Shown: positions 51,614-61,228 of the stretch, piece by piece
Layout of the letters: the number at the start of each line of letters is the position of its first letter
Position numbering within the stretch: position 1 is the first letter of the stretch
Origin: an uncultured Oscillospiraceae bacterium
GTDB taxonomy: Bacteria > Bacillota > Clostridia > Oscillospirales > Oscillospiraceae
Direction of reading: 5' to 3'
DNA: 64,000 bases
Assembly (NCBI GenBank): GCA_934569225.1
Contig: CAKTKC010000006.1
Coordinates: forward strand, 55,740 to 119,739
Notes under the pieces: model-generated
Told to the model about the DNA's origin: nothing
Databases searched by the model: none
The model's input: the letters and a program-made list of their open reading frames with translations, nothing else
Translations under genes and position numbers: made by a program

Positions 51614-53995
51614 TTAGCGTTTCACTTCCTGCATGACAAAGCACTCGAAGATGTCGCCTTCCTTGATGTCGTTGTACTTCACGACGCTCATGCCGCATTC
51701 GTAGCCGGCGGTGACTTCCTTGACCGCGTCCTTGAAGCGCTGCAGGGAGCCGATCTCGCCCTCGTGGATGACGATGTTGTCCCGCAGAACGCGCACCTGG
51801 GAATCCCGGGTGACCTTGCCGTCCTTGACCATGCAGCCCGCGATGGTGCCGATGGCGCTGACCTTGTAGGTCATGCGCACCTCCGCGTGGCCGATGACCA
51901 CTTCCTCGAACTTGGGAGCCAGCATACCCTTCATGGCGGCCTCTATCTCGTCGATGGCGTCGTAGATCACGCGGTAGAACCGCATATCCACATTGGCACG
52001 GTGGGCGCTGGCCGCGGCGGCGGCGTCGGGACGGACGTTGAAGCCCACCACGATGGCGCCTGCGGTGGAGGCAAGCAGAATGTCGCTTTCGTTGATGGCG
52101 CCGACGCCCGCGTGGATGACACGGACGCGGACTTCCTCGTTGGAGATTTTCTCCAGAGAGGATTTCAGCGCTTCGGCGGAGCCCTGCACGTCGGCCTTGA
52201 CGATCAGGGGCAGCTCCTTCATTTCGCCCTCCTGCATCTTGGCGAACAGATTGTCCAGGGTGACCTTCTGGTTCATCTTGGCAAGGGCGTCCTTCTGCGC
52301 CTGACGGCGCTGCTCCACCAGCTCACGGGCCATGCGCTCGTCGGTGACGGCGTTAAACTCGTCGCCCGGCGTGGGCACGTCGGCAAGACCTGTGATCTCC
52401 ACAGGCACAGAGGGGCCGGCGGTCTTGACGGTGCGTCCCTTGTCGTTGGTCATGACGCGGACGCGGCCGACGGCGGTACCGGCGATGACGATATCGCCCT
52501 GCTTCAGCGTGCCGTTCTGCACCAGCAGCGTCGCCACGGGACCCCGGGACTTATCCAGCCGCGCCTCGATCACCACGCCTTTGGCGCGGCGGTTGGGGTT
52601 GGCCTTCAGCTCCAGCACCTCGGCGGTGAGGATGACCATTTCCAGCAGATTGTCCAGACCCTGGCCGGTCTTGGCGGAGATGGGGCAGATGACGGTCTCG
52701 CCGCCCCACTCCTCGGGGATCAGGTCGTACTTGGTCAGCTGCTCCTTGATCTTGTCGGGGTTGGCGGTGGGCTTATCCATCTTGTTGATGGCGACGATAA
52801 TGGGAACGTCCGCAGCCTTGGCGTGGTTGATGGACTCGATGGTCTGGGGCATGATGCCGTCGTCGGCGGCAACCACCAGAATGGCGATGTCCGTGGACTT
52901 TGCGCCACGGGCGCGCATGGAGGTAAAGGCCGCGTGGCCGGGGGTATCCAGGAAGGTGACCATATTCCCGTTCACATCCACGGTATACGCGCCGATGTGC
53001 TGGGTGATGCCGCCGGCCTCTCCCGCGGTGACGGAGGTCTTACGGATGGCATCCAGCAGGGAGGTCTTGCCGTGGTCGACGTGACCCATGACCACCACGA
53101 CGGGGGCGCGGGTCTCCAGCTCTTCGGCGGTATCCACGTGGTCGTCGATGATCTGCTCTTCGATGGTGACTGTGACTTCCTTCTCCACCTTGCAGCCCAT
53201 CTCAGTGGCCACGAACTCGGCAGTGTCAAAATCGATGCTCTGGTTGATGGCGGCCATGACGCCGTTCTTCATCAGGCACTTGATGACCTCTCCGGCGGTC
53301 TTCTTCATCCGGGAAGCCAGCTCGCCCACGGTGATTTCCTCGGGAATCTTCACCGTCAGAGGCGCTTTCCGGGCGACCTCCATTTGCAGACGGCGCATTT
53401 TCTCCTGCTCCTCGTTCCGGGACTTGCTGCCGCGGAATTTGCCATTCTGCTGTTTATTGCCCTGCTGACCCTTCTTGCCGCCGATGCGCTGCTTGCCGCC
53501 CTGGTAATTCTGCACCTTCTCGGAAACCAGATTGTCCACGTCGGCAAAGCGTCCGGCGTTGACCTGCACGGCGGAGGTGTCCACAACACGGCGCTCCCGC
53601 TTCCGCTCCGGCTCCTTGGGCTTGTCTGCCTTGGGCTGGGCATTTTGCTGGACGGGCTGCTGGGGACGGTTCTGATTCTGGGGCTGGGACTGGGGCTTTG
53701 CCTGCTGGGGCTTCGCCGCCTGCTGGGCGGAAGCCTTGGGAGCCTCGGCCTTGGGGGCTTCGGGCTTGGGCGGCTCTGCCTTGGGCGCGGGCTTCACGGC
53801 AAACACCTGCTCCAGGGACGCGATCTGGTGGGTCTGGGTCATGCAATCGAACACCAGATTCAGTTCCTCATCGGTGAGCACCTGGGTATTGGATTTGGGC
53901 TTCTGCAAATACTTGGAGATGATGTCCGCGATCACCTTCGGCGCAACGCCGAAGTCCGCCGCGACCTCCTTCAAACGATACTTCACTAAACTCAT
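51614..53995 (-). CDS. infB: Translation initiation factor IF-2
   Basis: GTPase delivering initiator tRNA, 793 residues. N-terminal IF2_N segment ([26 protein letters not shown]), a Lys/Gln/Pro-rich disordered region (about 75-225), second IF2_N domain ([20 protein letters not shown]), G domain with GHVDHGKT near 303-310, DTPGH, NKMD and SAKTG, then domains II-IV. ATG 53995 gives the MSLVKYR start; an ATG ten codons upstream precedes the GGAGG and is unlikely. Confidence 0.99.
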   Translation of the reverse strand: MSLVKYRLKEVAADFGVAPKVIADIISKYLQKPKSNTQVLTDEELNLVFDCMTQTHQIASLEQVFAVKPAPKAEPPKPEAPKAEAPKASAQQAAKPQQAKPQSQPQNQNRPQQPVQQNAQPKADKPKEPERKRERRVVDTSAVQVNAGRFADVDNLVSEKVQNYQGGKQRIGGKKGQQGNKQQNGKFRGSKSRNEEQEKMRRLQMEVARKAPLTVKIPEEITVGELASRMKKTAGEVIKCLMKNGVMAAINQSIDFDTAEFVATEMGCKVEKEVTVTIEEQIIDDHVDTAEELETRAPVVVVMGHVDHGKTSLLDAIRKTSVTAGEAGGITQHIGAYTVDVNGNMVTFLDTPGHAAFTSMRARGAKSTDIAILVVAADDGIMPQTIESINHAKAADVPIIVAINKMDKPTANPDKIKEQLTKYDLIPEEWGGETVICPISAKTGQGLDNLLEMVILTAEVLELKANPNRRAKGVVIEARLDKSRGPVATLLVQNGTLKQGDIVIAGTAVGRVRVMTNDKGRTVKTAGPSVPVEITGLADVPTPGDEFNAVTDERMARELVEQRRQAQKDALAKMNQKVTLDNLFAKMQEGEMKELPLIVKADVQGSAEALKSSLEKISNEEVRVRVIHAGVGAINESDILLASTAGAIVVGFNVRPDAAAAASAHRANVDMRFYRVIYDAIDEIEAAMKGMLAPKFEEVVIGHAEVRMTYKVSAIGTIAGCMVKDGKVTRDSQVRVLRDNIVIHEGEIGSLQRFKDAVKEVTAGYECGMSVVKYNDIKEGDIFECFVMQEVKR

Positions 53996-54071
53996 ACGAT
54001 AAAACGCACCTCCAAAATATGACAAGCGGAAAGCAGAGGGGGATGTACTTTTTTCTGCTTACTGCTTAAAA

Positions 54072-54491
54072 CTACGACTTCTTTTTCCCTTTACGCACAT
54101 TTTTTACATGAGCCTTCGCCTCGGCCTGATGCTTTCTGACCTTCTCGGCCTTGGCGGAGAGCACTTCCAGAGCTTCCCGGTTTTTCTCCGGTTCGCCCAG
54201 CGCCGTCAGCAGGGTCAGCGCCAGCCGGACATCCGTCACGGCGGCGATGGCCAGGCTGGTCCGGCCGATGGCAAAGCCCATTTCCTCTTTGGTGGATTTC
54301 AGGCGGACGCACTGCTGGTCGGTTCCGGCGGCGAAGGACTTCGCCCGGCGCCATGTATGGTCGGAAGCGTCGGCAGCTACCAGGATTAGGTACGCCTTTC
54401 CCGCCCGGGCAATGGCGCCCACCGGCTCCTCGCCCAGCTCCGCCATGCCGCCCTTGCGGGCTATGGACAGATATTGCAGCGCCTTATCCAT
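54072..54491 (-). CDS. ylxQ: L7Ae-family K-turn RNA-binding protein YlxQ
   Basis: 139 residues. Ribosomal L7Ae/L30e-like domain in the first 100 residues (KALQYLSIARKGGMAELGEEPVGAIARAGKAYLILVAADAS, then GRTSLAIAAVTD) plus a highly basic Lys/Ala tail (SAKAEKVRKHQAEAKAHVKNVRKGKKKS) not always present in the family. Overlaps rnpM by 8 bases; lies between ylxR and infB as in Bacillus. Confidence 0.93.
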   Translation of the reverse strand: MDKALQYLSIARKGGMAELGEEPVGAIARAGKAYLILVAADASDHTWRRAKSFAAGTDQQCVRLKSTKEEMGFAIGRTSLAIAAVTDVRLALTLLTALGEPEKNREALEVLSAKAEKVRKHQAEAKAHVKNVRKGKKKS

Positions 54492-54747
54492 TCTCCATCT
54501 CCTTTTCCAGCCGCTGGTAGACCTCCTCCGGGATGGTCACTTCCAGACTGCGATCCAGCGCTTTGGAGCGGATGGCCTTTTTCAGGCACTCGGGATTGGG
54601 GCAGATGTACGCGCCCCGGCCGTTTTTCTTGCCGCCGAAGTCCAGGCTGACCTCGCCCTCGGGGCTGCGGACGACCCGGATCAGCTCCCGCTTGGCCTTC
54701 CGTTCCCGGCAGCCCATACACTGCCGCTGGGGAATTTTCTTCTGCAT
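54484..54747 (-). CDS. rnpM: RNase P modulator RnpM (YlxR)
   Basis: 87 residues. RQCMGCRERKAKRELIRVVRSPEGEVSLDFGGKKNGRGAYICPNPECLKKA is the YlxR/DUF448 signature with a four-Cys arrangement. The Bacillus protein binds RNase P RNA and modulates its activity. It sits between nusA and ylxQ in the conserved order. Confidence 0.95.
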   Translation of the reverse strand: MQKKIPQRQCMGCRERKAKRELIRVVRSPEGEVSLDFGGKKNGRGAYICPNPECLKKAIRSKALDRSLEVTIPEEVYQRLEKEMENG

Positions 54748-54775
54748 CGAACTGCCTCCTTATCGCCCTGAATTT

Positions 54776-55909
54776 TTATGCTTCCTCCGTCTCCTCGGCG
54801 GGTTCGGCCTGAGAGGCGGGCTTGATGTCGATCTTGTAGCCGGTCAGGCGGGCGGCCAGACGGGCGTTCTGACCCTCCTTGCCGATGGCCAGAGACAGCT
54901 GGTCGTCGGGGACGACCACCCGGCAGGCCTTCTGGCCGGGAATCAGGCTGACGTCAATGACATCCGCAGGGCTGAGGGCAGCCCGGACATACTGGCAGGG
55001 GTCTTCGCTCCACACCACGATGTCGATCTTCTCGCCGCCCAGTTCCTTCACGACGGCACCCACACGTCCGCCGTGAGGGCCGACGCAGGCGCCCACGGGG
55101 TCGATGCCCTCCATGGCGGCGCGAACCGCCATCTTGGAACGGGAACCGGCTTCCCGGGCGATGTTGCGGATCTCCACCTGACCGTCGGCGATCTCCGGGG
55201 TCTCCAACTCGAACAGGCGGCGCACCAGATTGGGATGGGTGCGGGAGACGTGAATCAGCGGACCGCGGCCCATCTTGTGAACCTCCAGCACGTACACCCG
55301 GATCATGTCGCCCTCGTGGTGGGTTTCGCCGGGGATCTGCTCGCCGGCCTGAAGCACGGCGTCGGAGGTATCGTTCCCCTGACCGATGCGCAGGAACATA
55401 TCGCCGGTGGTGGGGTCGATGCGCAGCACGGTGCCGGTCATCAGCTCCTGTGCCTTGTTGGAATAGCTTTCGTAAGCCACGCCCCGCTCGGCTTCCCGGA
55501 TGCCCTGAATGACCACCTGCTTGGCGGTCTGGGCGGCGATGCGGCCGAATTTCTGGATGTCCACAGGGATATTCACCGGGTCGCCCACCTGAACGTCGGG
55601 GTTATAGTTCCGGGCGGCGTCGATGGGGATCTCCAGCGCGGTATCCTCCACTTCCTCCACGGCGGTCTTGACGATGTGCATGGAAAGTCCGTGCTCGCTC
55701 AGATCGACCACCACATTGTCCGCCGGGACGTCCCGGCGATCCTCCCGGTCTTTCCGGTAGGCGTTGGTCAGCGCCTGTTTCAGACGCTCCACCATATAGT
55801 CCACAGGGATGCCCTTGAGCTTTTCCAGTTCCCGAAGGGACGCGAAGATCTCCGCGCCGATGTCCACCTTGGGGGCTTCCGCCTGCTTTTTGGCTGTCTT
55901 TCTTGCCAT
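54776..55909 (-). CDS. nusA: Transcription termination/antitermination factor NusA
   Basis: 377 residues: N-terminal RNAP-binding domain (about 10-125), S1 domain ([20 protein letters not shown]), KH1 and KH2 ([57 protein letters not shown] and [21 protein letters not shown]). The acidic repeats of proteobacterial NusA are absent, as in Gram-positives. Confidence 0.98.
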   Translation of the reverse strand: MARKTAKKQAEAPKVDIGAEIFASLRELEKLKGIPVDYMVERLKQALTNAYRKDREDRRDVPADNVVVDLSEHGLSMHIVKTAVEEVEDTALEIPIDAARNYNPDVQVGDPVNIPVDIQKFGRIAAQTAKQVVIQGIREAERGVAYESYSNKAQELMTGTVLRIDPTTGDMFLRIGQGNDTSDAVLQAGEQIPGETHHEGDMIRVYVLEVHKMGRGPLIHVSRTHPNLVRRLFELETPEIADGQVEIRNIAREAGSRSKMAVRAAMEGIDPVGACVGPHGGRVGAVVKELGGEKIDIVVWSEDPCQYVRAALSPADVIDVSLIPGQKACRVVVPDDQLSLAIGKEGQNARLAARLTGYKIDIKPASQAEPAEETEEA

Positions 55910-55926
55910 TTTATTCTGTCCTCCTA

Positions 55927-56379
55927 TCAGAATTCCACGCGAAGCCGCACCAGCGCGACCTCGGATTTTTCAAATGTTACGGTTTCCTTCCCCGCTTCCA
56001 CGGTCAGCCTGCCGTCCTCGTAAGCACGCAGGACGCAGGGGATTTCCTTCAGGCCGTTTCTGGGGCGGTAGAGCTTGACGGTAATGGGGCTGCCCAGATA
56101 TTTCTGGAAATCAGAGGGGCGCTTCAGCACCCGTTCCAGTCCGGCGGAGCAAACCTCAAAATGGTAGGAGCCGGGAATCGGGTCCTTTTCGTCCAGAATG
56201 GGGTCAACGGCGCGGGAGATGGCCTCGCAGTCGTTGATGTCCACGCCGCCGTCCTTGTCAATATACAGCCGCAGGAAATATTCGCTGCCCTCTCGGACGT
56301 ATTCCACGTCCCAAAGCTCGCAGCCGTGTTCTTTCACGATGGGTTCGGCGAAGGCCGTCACCTGTTCGGTAACTTTCAT
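55927..56379 (-). CDS. rimP: Ribosome maturation factor RimP
   Basis: 150-residue 30S assembly factor. CELWDVEYVREGSEYFLRLYIDKDGGVDINDCEAISRAVDPILDEKDPIPGSYHFEVCSAGLERVLKRPSDF is the family signature. First gene of the nusA operon, with a promoter at 56505-56533 and a leader hairpin. Confidence 0.98.
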   Translation of the reverse strand: MKVTEQVTAFAEPIVKEHGCELWDVEYVREGSEYFLRLYIDKDGGVDINDCEAISRAVDPILDEKDPIPGSYHFEVCSAGLERVLKRPSDFQKYLGSPITVKLYRPRNGLKEIPCVLRAYEDGRLTVEAGKETVTFEKSEVALVRLRVEF

Positions 56380-56451
56380 GGATACACCCTTTCCCTGAGT
56401 CTGTCCGAAAGGTGGCTTTCACCCGCTCTCAGACACGACCTTAATCAGCAA

Positions 56452-56479
56452 GAAAGAGAGGCGCTCGCGCCTCTCTTTC
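56452..56479 (-). other. Palindromic hairpin in the rimP leader
   Basis: Perfect 12-bp stem GAAAGAGAGGCG/CGCCTCTCTTTC with a 4-base loop, 25 bases downstream of the operon's -10 box. On the - strand TTGCTG follows, not a clear T run, so attenuation is only possible. Confidence 0.55.
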
Positions 56480-56504
56480 CTACCTTCTACCTGTTTACGT
56501 TAGG

Positions 56505-56533
56505 ATTATATCACTGTTTTTCCTGTTTGGCAA
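56505..56533 (-). promoter_or_regulatory. Promoter of the rimP-nusA-infB operon
   Basis: On the - strand TTGCCA (56533-56528), 17-base spacer, TATAAT (56510-56505) with TGA upstream. Confidence 0.8.
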
Positions 56534-56598
56534 GAGGGTTTTCACAAATTCCGGGACTTTTTTTCAACATTTTGCCCAATCGGCGGGGGAAATCGCCC

Positions 56599-56627
56599 TT
56601 GAAGGAAAGTGTTTCGGATGATACAAT
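56599..56627 (+). promoter_or_regulatory. Promoter candidate of the ECF sigma gene
   Basis: TTGAAG (56599-56604), 17-base spacer, TACAAT (56622-56627), extended TGA. An R2 element then occupies most of the 250-base leader. Confidence 0.6.
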
Positions 56628-56700
56628 ACTCAAAAATAATTTTCCAGAATACGCAACCTTTTCCGCTTCTCATACGTTCTATTGGCAGAAGTACTTCTAC

Positions 56701-56865
56701 GGGGAAGCTCTGGATCAATCGGCGAGAGCTGACAGCGAGAGATTTTTCACCAGATGAAGGTTTCCAAAGCGGAGGAATACTTTGTGTATTTCCCACTTTT
56801 GAAACCGCACAGCTGGGGAAAAAGATCCGCTGCTCAGCCGAAGACGATTGAGCCAGAGTTTCCCC
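56701..56865. repeat. R2 element copy 3
   Basis: About 165 bp in the opposite orientation to copy 2: GGGGAAGCTCTGGATCAATC left end, CGATTGAGCCAGAGTTTCCC right end. Central stem GGTTTCCAAAGCGG (56759-56772) with 56793-56806, two mismatches. Lies between the sigma promoter and gene. Confidence 0.85.
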
Positions 56866-56885
56866 CCAACAAAAAGGGGCTACAT

Positions 56886-57368
56886 ATGAAACTGTCAGCT
56901 GAGGATGCCTTTCGCCTATACAGAGACCGTGTTTTCTCTGCGGCGTTCAGCGTCACAGGGAATCAGGCGGACGCCGACGACGCGGTGCAGGATACATATT
57001 TGCGGTACTGTTCCTATGACAAGGAATTTACCGACGAGGATCATCTCCGCGCCTGGCTTTTGCGGGTCGCCATCAACCGGGCCAGAGATCAGAAGCGTTC
57101 CTTCTGGGAAAAGCACCGGGTCTCATGGGAGGACTATATGGAAACGCTGTCCTTTGAAGCGCCGGAGGATAAGTCCCTCTTTGAGGCGGTCATGTCCCTG
57201 CCCGCCAAGTACCGGACGGTGATCCACCTGTTTTACTACGAGGACTACAGCGTCGCCCGGATCGCGGAGATCCTCCACATGCGGGAAGGCACCGTCAAAA
57301 GCCAGCTGAACCGGGGTCGGCAGCTCCTGAAAACCAAACTCATGGAGGCGTGGAACGATGACGAATAA
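56886..57368 (+). CDS. ECF-type RNA polymerase sigma factor
   Basis: 160 residues with sigma region 2 (LYRDRVFSAAFSVTGNQADADDAVQDTYLRYC...LRAWLLRVAINRARD) and region 4 (LPAKYRTVIHLFYYEDYSVARIAEILHMREGTVKSQLNRGRQLLKTKL). ATG 56886 follows AAAAGGGG and gives the usual ECF length; the longer open frame runs through repeat DNA. Overlaps the next gene by 11 bases, indicating translational coupling with a membrane-bound antagonist. Confidence 0.93.
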   Translation: MKLSAEDAFRLYRDRVFSAAFSVTGNQADADDAVQDTYLRYCSYDKEFTDEDHLRAWLLRVAINRARDQKRSFWEKHRVSWEDYMETLSFEAPEDKSLFEAVMSLPAKYRTVIHLFYYEDYSVARIAEILHMREGTVKSQLNRGRQLLKTKLMEAWNDDE

Positions 57369-57948
57369 GGAAAAGTACCGGCGTGCCTTCGGCGTGCTTC
57401 ATGCCTCCGAGGACATTTTGACGGAGGTAACCCATATGGAAACGAAAAAGCATTTTTCCCTGAGGAAAGCGGTGCTGCTGTGCGCCGCGGTGATTGCGGT
57501 ATTTGCCATGGCGGGCGTCTGCTACGCGGAAGACGTGGGCGGCATTCAGCGAACCATCCAGCTCTGGTGCTACGGCGATCAGACCGACGCCGTTCTGGAA
57601 ATTCAGGACGGCAGCTACGAGCTGACCTACGAAGCTGCCGACGGGGTACACAGCGAAGGGGGCGGCGGTGTAGCCATCGACGCCTTTGGCCGGGAGCGCC
57701 CTCTGACGGAGGAAGAGCTTCTGGAAGAACTTCAGGACAGAATCGATGTGACCTACCGGGAGGACGGAACGGTGTGGGTCTACTACAAAGATCAGAGTAT
57801 GGACATCACCGATCTCTTTGACGAAAACGGCGTGTGCTTCGTCCAGCTGAAGGACGGCAAGAAGACCGTCTATCTGACCGTCGAGTACGATAGCTGTTTC
57901 AGCTGGAGCACAGAATGCTACCTCCAGCCCACCCAGCGCCATTCCTGA
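57358..57948 (+). CDS. Membrane-anchored partner of the sigma factor (putative anti-sigma)
   Basis: 196 residues. The cytoplasmic N-terminus MTNKEKYRRAFGVLHASEDILTEV resembles the short sigma-binding helix of Clostridium anti-sigma proteins. One membrane span follows (about 38-56) and then a 140-residue extracellular domain rich in Asp, Glu and Tyr (ELTYEAADGVHSEGGGG...TVWVYYKDQSMDITDLFDENGVCFVQLKDGKKTVYLTVEY). No known sensor domain is recognised. Overlap with the sigma gene is the main support for the anti-sigma role. Confidence 0.7.
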   Translation: MTNKEKYRRAFGVLHASEDILTEVTHMETKKHFSLRKAVLLCAAVIAVFAMAGVCYAEDVGGIQRTIQLWCYGDQTDAVLEIQDGSYELTYEAADGVHSEGGGGVAIDAFGRERPLTEEELLEELQDRIDVTYREDGTVWVYYKDQSMDITDLFDENGVCFVQLKDGKKTVYLTVEYDSCFSWSTECYLQPTQRHS

Positions 57949-57952
57949 TTGC

Positions 57953-57991
57953 AAAAATTCCTCTGTTGCCACCGCAGCAGAGGAATTTTTT
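57953..57991. terminator. Bidirectional terminator
   Basis: AAAAATTCCTCTG (57953-57965) pairs with CAGAGGAATTTTT (57978-57990); T and A tracts on both sides serve both convergent units. It overlaps the stop codon of the DUF89 gene. Confidence 0.9.
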
Positions 57992-58862
57992 ACTCCCGTT
58001 CCTTCACCAGCATGGGGGTGAACATGGGCTTGCCGAAGCGGGTGACGAAGCGCTGGCATTTTACCAGAAACGCATAGTACACATTGTACCCGCAGCCCAG
58101 CATCGTCTCCGCGTTGGCCATGCCCTTGGCGAGAATCACGTCCGCGCCCGACAGCGCCGCGGCGGCTTCCTCGCTGAGCAGATCCAGCTGGGTGCCCGCC
58201 ACCCGGTTGCCGTTGTCGATCACCGGGAAGGGGATGCCCACGGCGGCGGCGTCCTCCCGGGTCGCGTCGTTCTGGGCGATGGCGCCCCGGACGCAGAAGG
58301 TGACGGAAATATCCGGATACGCCGCCGCGATGGCCTCGGCCAGCACCCGGTCAAAGCCGATCTCTCCGGCATTGTCCGTCAGGTACACCAGCTTCCCGCC
58401 CCGGCGTAAGTCCCGACAAAAGTAAGCGTACACCTGCTCGTCCAGCTCCATTTCCAGCGCCTTGTCCAGCATTTCCTCCAGCTTTTCAAAGCTGACCTGC
58501 CCCTGTAAGGCGGAAAAATCCAGATAATTCCCCAGAATGGCAAATTGCAGTCCCGCGAAAACCGGGTCTTTGGCGGCGGTGACCTTCTCCCGGATTGCGG
58601 GAAGCCGCTCCAGCACGAAGCGGTTGGAATCCAGCTTTTCCTGACGGAAACGGTCATAGTCAAGGCCGTACATGTCGTGAAGCAGATCGGCGATCTTCGG
58701 CCCGAACCAGGGGGAGGACACCCCCTCCGGCGCGGCGATGCACAGCTTCATGATCTCTTTGGCAAAGGCCATTGCCTGCTCCTCCGTCCCCAGGGTCTGG
58801 GCGAGGGCGATGTTCCGCCGCAGAAGGCATTGCAAGCAGTAGGTGTCGATTGGGATACTCAT
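57990..58862 (-). CDS. DUF89 family metal-dependent phosphatase (damage-control type)
   Basis: 290 residues. An N-terminal helical domain with CLQCLLRRNIALAQ (two Cys) and the catalytic part with LVYLTDNAGEIGFDRVLAEAI (the D-N metal/active pair) and VILAKGMANAETMLG. Relatives hydrolyse damaged or excess sugar and cofactor phosphates. Last gene of the murI-udk-HAD operon, 16 bases after the HAD gene. Confidence 0.88.
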   Translation of the reverse strand: MSIPIDTYCLQCLLRRNIALAQTLGTEEQAMAFAKEIMKLCIAAPEGVSSPWFGPKIADLLHDMYGLDYDRFRQEKLDSNRFVLERLPAIREKVTAAKDPVFAGLQFAILGNYLDFSALQGQVSFEKLEEMLDKALEMELDEQVYAYFCRDLRRGGKLVYLTDNAGEIGFDRVLAEAIAAAYPDISVTFCVRGAIAQNDATREDAAAVGIPFPVIDNGNRVAGTQLDLLSEEAAAALSGADVILAKGMANAETMLGCGYNVYYAFLVKCQRFVTRFGKPMFTPMLVKERE

Positions 58863-58878
58863 GGAACCTCCATAATGT

Positions 58879-59502
58879 TTATAACTTCAGCAAATCCTCA
58901 AAGGAATCGATTTTCCCGGCGTACCCCGCCGGGGTGCCGAAGCCGTAGCTTGCCCAGAGGAAGGGAACGCCCGCCTCCACTGTGGCCTCGTAATCCCCCT
59001 GGGTGTCGCCGATGTAGGCGCAGGAGGTGATATGGTATTTCTCCATCAGGGCGCGGATGGTTTTGCCCTTGCTGGTGCCGGTGTCGCCGAAGCACAGATG
59101 GCCGGTGACGCATCCGGTCAGCCCCAGCTTGGAAATGCACAGCTCCGGATAGCCCTGCTGGCTGTTGCTGACGATGAACAGGCGGTGGGTTTTCGCTAAT
59201 CTTTCCATCGTCTCCCGGACGCCGGGGTAGCCGATGTGACAGGGGTTTTCGTGGAGATGACGGTTTTCCGTCTCCATGCACCGCGCCATCAGGGCGTAGC
59301 GCTCCTTTTCCGGAAAGTCGGCAAAGATGACGTCGGCGATCTCCGTCATCACCCGGCCGAACAGGGGTTTCAGGGTCTCCGCCGTGATGCAGTACCGGGA
59401 AAGCCCCTCCTTGTTCAGCTGGATGTTGTACCCCTCCGCCACCAGCGCCCGGGAATCCCAGAGGGTGCCGTCGATGTCAAAAATCAGGCTCTCGTAATTC
59501 AT
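58879..59502 (-). CDS. HAD-superfamily phosphatase (phosphoglycolate phosphatase-like)
   Basis: 207 residues. HAD motif I FDIDGTLWD, a helical cap (about 18-90), motif II FIVSNSQQG, motif III Lys near TGTSKGKTIRALM and motif IV YIGDTQGDYEATVEAG. ATG 59502 after GGAGG gives a 4-base overlap with the udk stop. Substrate unknown; the length fits small-sugar-phosphate or pyrophosphate hydrolases. Confidence 0.9.
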   Translation of the reverse strand: MNYESLIFDIDGTLWDSRALVAEGYNIQLNKEGLSRYCITAETLKPLFGRVMTEIADVIFADFPEKERYALMARCMETENRHLHENPCHIGYPGVRETMERLAKTHRLFIVSNSQQGYPELCISKLGLTGCVTGHLCFGDTGTSKGKTIRALMEKYHITSCAYIGDTQGDYEATVEAGVPFLWASYGFGTPAGYAGKIDSFEDLLKL

Positions 59503-60122
59503 GTTTCCTCCAGATGCCGCTGGATGCGGCCGATGATCATGTCCAGCGCCACCAGATTCTTTCCGCCCTCGGGGACGACGATGTTGGCGTACTTCTTGCT
59601 CGGCTCCACGTACCGCTCGTGCATGGGCTTGACCGTGTCCTGATACTGCTTCAGCACGCTTTCCAGGGTTCTGCCCCGCTTGTTCACGTCCCGCTTGATC
59701 CGGCGGCACAGGCGGATGTCCGCGTCGGTGTCCACGAAAATGCGGATGTCCATGAGGTTGCGCAGTTCCTCGTTCTCGAAAATCAGGATGCCCTCCACGA
59801 TGATGACCTTTTTCGGCACGATGTGGATGGTCTGCTCCGACCGGTTATGGATGGTAAAGTCGTACACCGGGCATTCGATGGCGTGTCCCCGGCGCAGTTC
59901 TTCCAGATGGTAGACCATCAGGCTGGTGTCGAAGGCGGCAGGCTCGTCGTAATTGAGCTGGCTGCGTTCCTCGTAGGTCATGTCGTCGTGGCGCTTGTAG
60001 TAGTTGTCGTGGCTGATGACCGTGACCATGCCCTCAAAGCGGGAGATCAGATTGTTCATCAGGGTGGTTTTGCCGCTGCCCGTACCACCGGCGATGCCGA
60101 TGACCAGAATATTGTCGTCCAT
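59499..60122 (-). CDS. udk: Uridine kinase
   Basis: Phosphorylates uridine/cytidine for pyrimidine salvage. 207 residues with P-loop GIAGGTGSGKTTL, SHDNYYKRHDDMTYEER, NYDEPAAFD, VIIVEGILIFENEELR and DTDADIRLCRRIKRDVNKRGR. ATG 60122 is preceded by GGAGGAAGAG; an ATG five codons earlier overlaps that site. An R2 element fills the gap to murI upstream. Confidence 0.97.
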   Translation of the reverse strand: MDDNILVIGIAGGTGSGKTTLMNNLISRFEGMVTVISHDNYYKRHDDMTYEERSQLNYDEPAAFDTSLMVYHLEELRRGHAIECPVYDFTIHNRSEQTIHIVPKKVIIVEGILIFENEELRNLMDIRIFVDTDADIRLCRRIKRDVNKRGRTLESVLKQYQDTVKPMHERYVEPSKKYANIVVPEGGKNLVALDMIIGRIQRHLEET

Positions 60123-60142
60123 AATCTCTTCCTCCATATTTA

Positions 60143-60302
60143 GGGATCTCTGAATCAATCGCCCGCGGCTGTGAGCGGATCTTTTCCGTCCACTCTTCGG
60201 TATCGAAAACGGGAAATACATACAGTATTCCTCCGTTTCCGATACCTCGATTGGCCGAAAAATCTCTCACTCACAGCTCTTGCCGATTGAATCAGAGCTC
60301 CC
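60143..60302. repeat. R2 element copy 4
   Basis: 160 bp. Ends GGGATCTCTGAATCAATCG and CGATTGAATCAGAGCTCCC, flanked by TTA on both sides (possible 3-bp target duplication). Central stem GGTATCGAAAACGG (60199-60212) with CCGTTTCCGATACC (60233-60246); three pairs differ from copy 2 by changes on both arms. Fills the gap between murI and udk. Confidence 0.88.
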
Positions 60303-60306
60303 TTAG

Positions 60307-61071
60307 TTACTCCTCCAAAAGCTTCCGGGACAATTCAAGAATCGATTCGTCCGGGAGACTGTTGGTGAGGATGACCTCGCCTGTTCCGTTTTCCAGAAGC
60401 CCCGCTTCCGCCAGACGGCGGCGGGTCTCCCGGGCGGTACCGTCGCCCCCGTCCAACAGGGCAACGCCGCTTCCCAGCACCCGGGAAATGGCCTTAGCCG
60501 CAAAGGGGTAGTGGGTGCAGCCCAGCACCACCTCGTCCAGCTTCCCCTGATAGGGGGCGAACAGCTCCCGCAGAAGACTTTCCGCTTCCGGGGAATCCGC
60601 CTGTCCCCGCTCCACCAGCTCCACCAGCCCCGGCGCGGGAATTTTGTAGACCCGGCAGCTTTGGTCGTAGCGGTGCATCAGCGCTTCAAACTTTTCCTCC
60701 CGCAGGGTCATGGGCGTGGCCATCACGCCGATGCCGCCGCCGTGATACCGGTCGTAGGCCAGCTTGAGGGCAGGCTCGATGCCGATGACGATGGTGTCCG
60801 GGTAGGCTTCCCGCAGATCGTGAATGGCAGCGGAGGTCGCGGTGTTGCAGGCCACCACCAGCGCCTTGACCCCTCGGGTCATCAGCCGCCGCGCCGCGGC
60901 GAAGGTAAGCGCTTCCACCTCGTCCTTGGTTTTGGTGCCGTAGGGGGCGTTGGCGGAGTCGCCGAAGTAGAGGTACCGCTCCCCGGGCATGACCCGCCGC
61001 AGATGCCGCAGTACGCTGATGCCGCCCACGCCGGAGTCAAAGACGGCAATGAAATCTTCTTTGGTGTTCAT
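60307..61071 (-). CDS. murI: Glutamate racemase
   Basis: Supplies D-glutamate for peptidoglycan. 254 residues: FDSGVGGISVL, GDSANAPYG, catalytic Cys75 in VACNTATS and Cys185 in LGCTHYPF, with the full active-site pair present. ATG 61071 after AGGTGAAACC; the open frame upstream is not part of the family. First gene of the operon. Confidence 0.97.
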   Translation of the reverse strand: MNTKEDFIAVFDSGVGGISVLRHLRRVMPGERYLYFGDSANAPYGTKTKDEVEALTFAAARRLMTRGVKALVVACNTATSAAIHDLREAYPDTIVIGIEPALKLAYDRYHGGGIGVMATPMTLREEKFEALMHRYDQSCRVYKIPAPGLVELVERGQADSPEAESLLRELFAPYQGKLDEVVLGCTHYPFAAKAISRVLGSGVALLDGGDGTARETRRRLAEAGLLENGTGEVILTNSLPDESILELSRKLLEE

Positions 61072-61121
61072 GGTTTCACCTGATTGTTTTCCGGGGCGGG
61101 CACCCACCCCATATTTCCTAT

Positions 61122-61150
61122 ATAGTATCAAATCTCCGCCGTTCTTGCAA
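61122..61150 (-). promoter_or_regulatory. Promoter of murI
   Basis: On the - strand TTGCAA (61150-61145), 17-base spacer, TACTAT (61127-61122). Confidence 0.6.
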
Positions 61151-61193
61151 TGGTTCGCCGGGGTTTTTCGCGGATTTTTTGGAAGCGAATGAT

Positions 61194-61219
61194 CCCCCGG
61201 CTGCTGATGCAGCCGGGGG
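61194..61219 (-). terminator. Hairpin after the zinc-ribbon gene
   Basis: Perfect 11-bp stem CCCCCGGCTGC/GCAGCCGGGGG with a 4-base loop, 9 bases after the stop; no clear T run. Confidence 0.6.
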
Positions 61220-61228
61220 AAGAAAACA

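Noticed and set aside
51485..53989. A long open frame antisense to infB
   Set aside because: Composition is Gly/His/Leu/Asp-rich as expected for the complement of a GC-rich gene, no family features, and infB is certain.
56754..56885. Longer N-terminus of the sigma factor
   Set aside because: It reads through the R2 repeat; ATG 56886 has a ribosome site and gives the normal ECF length.
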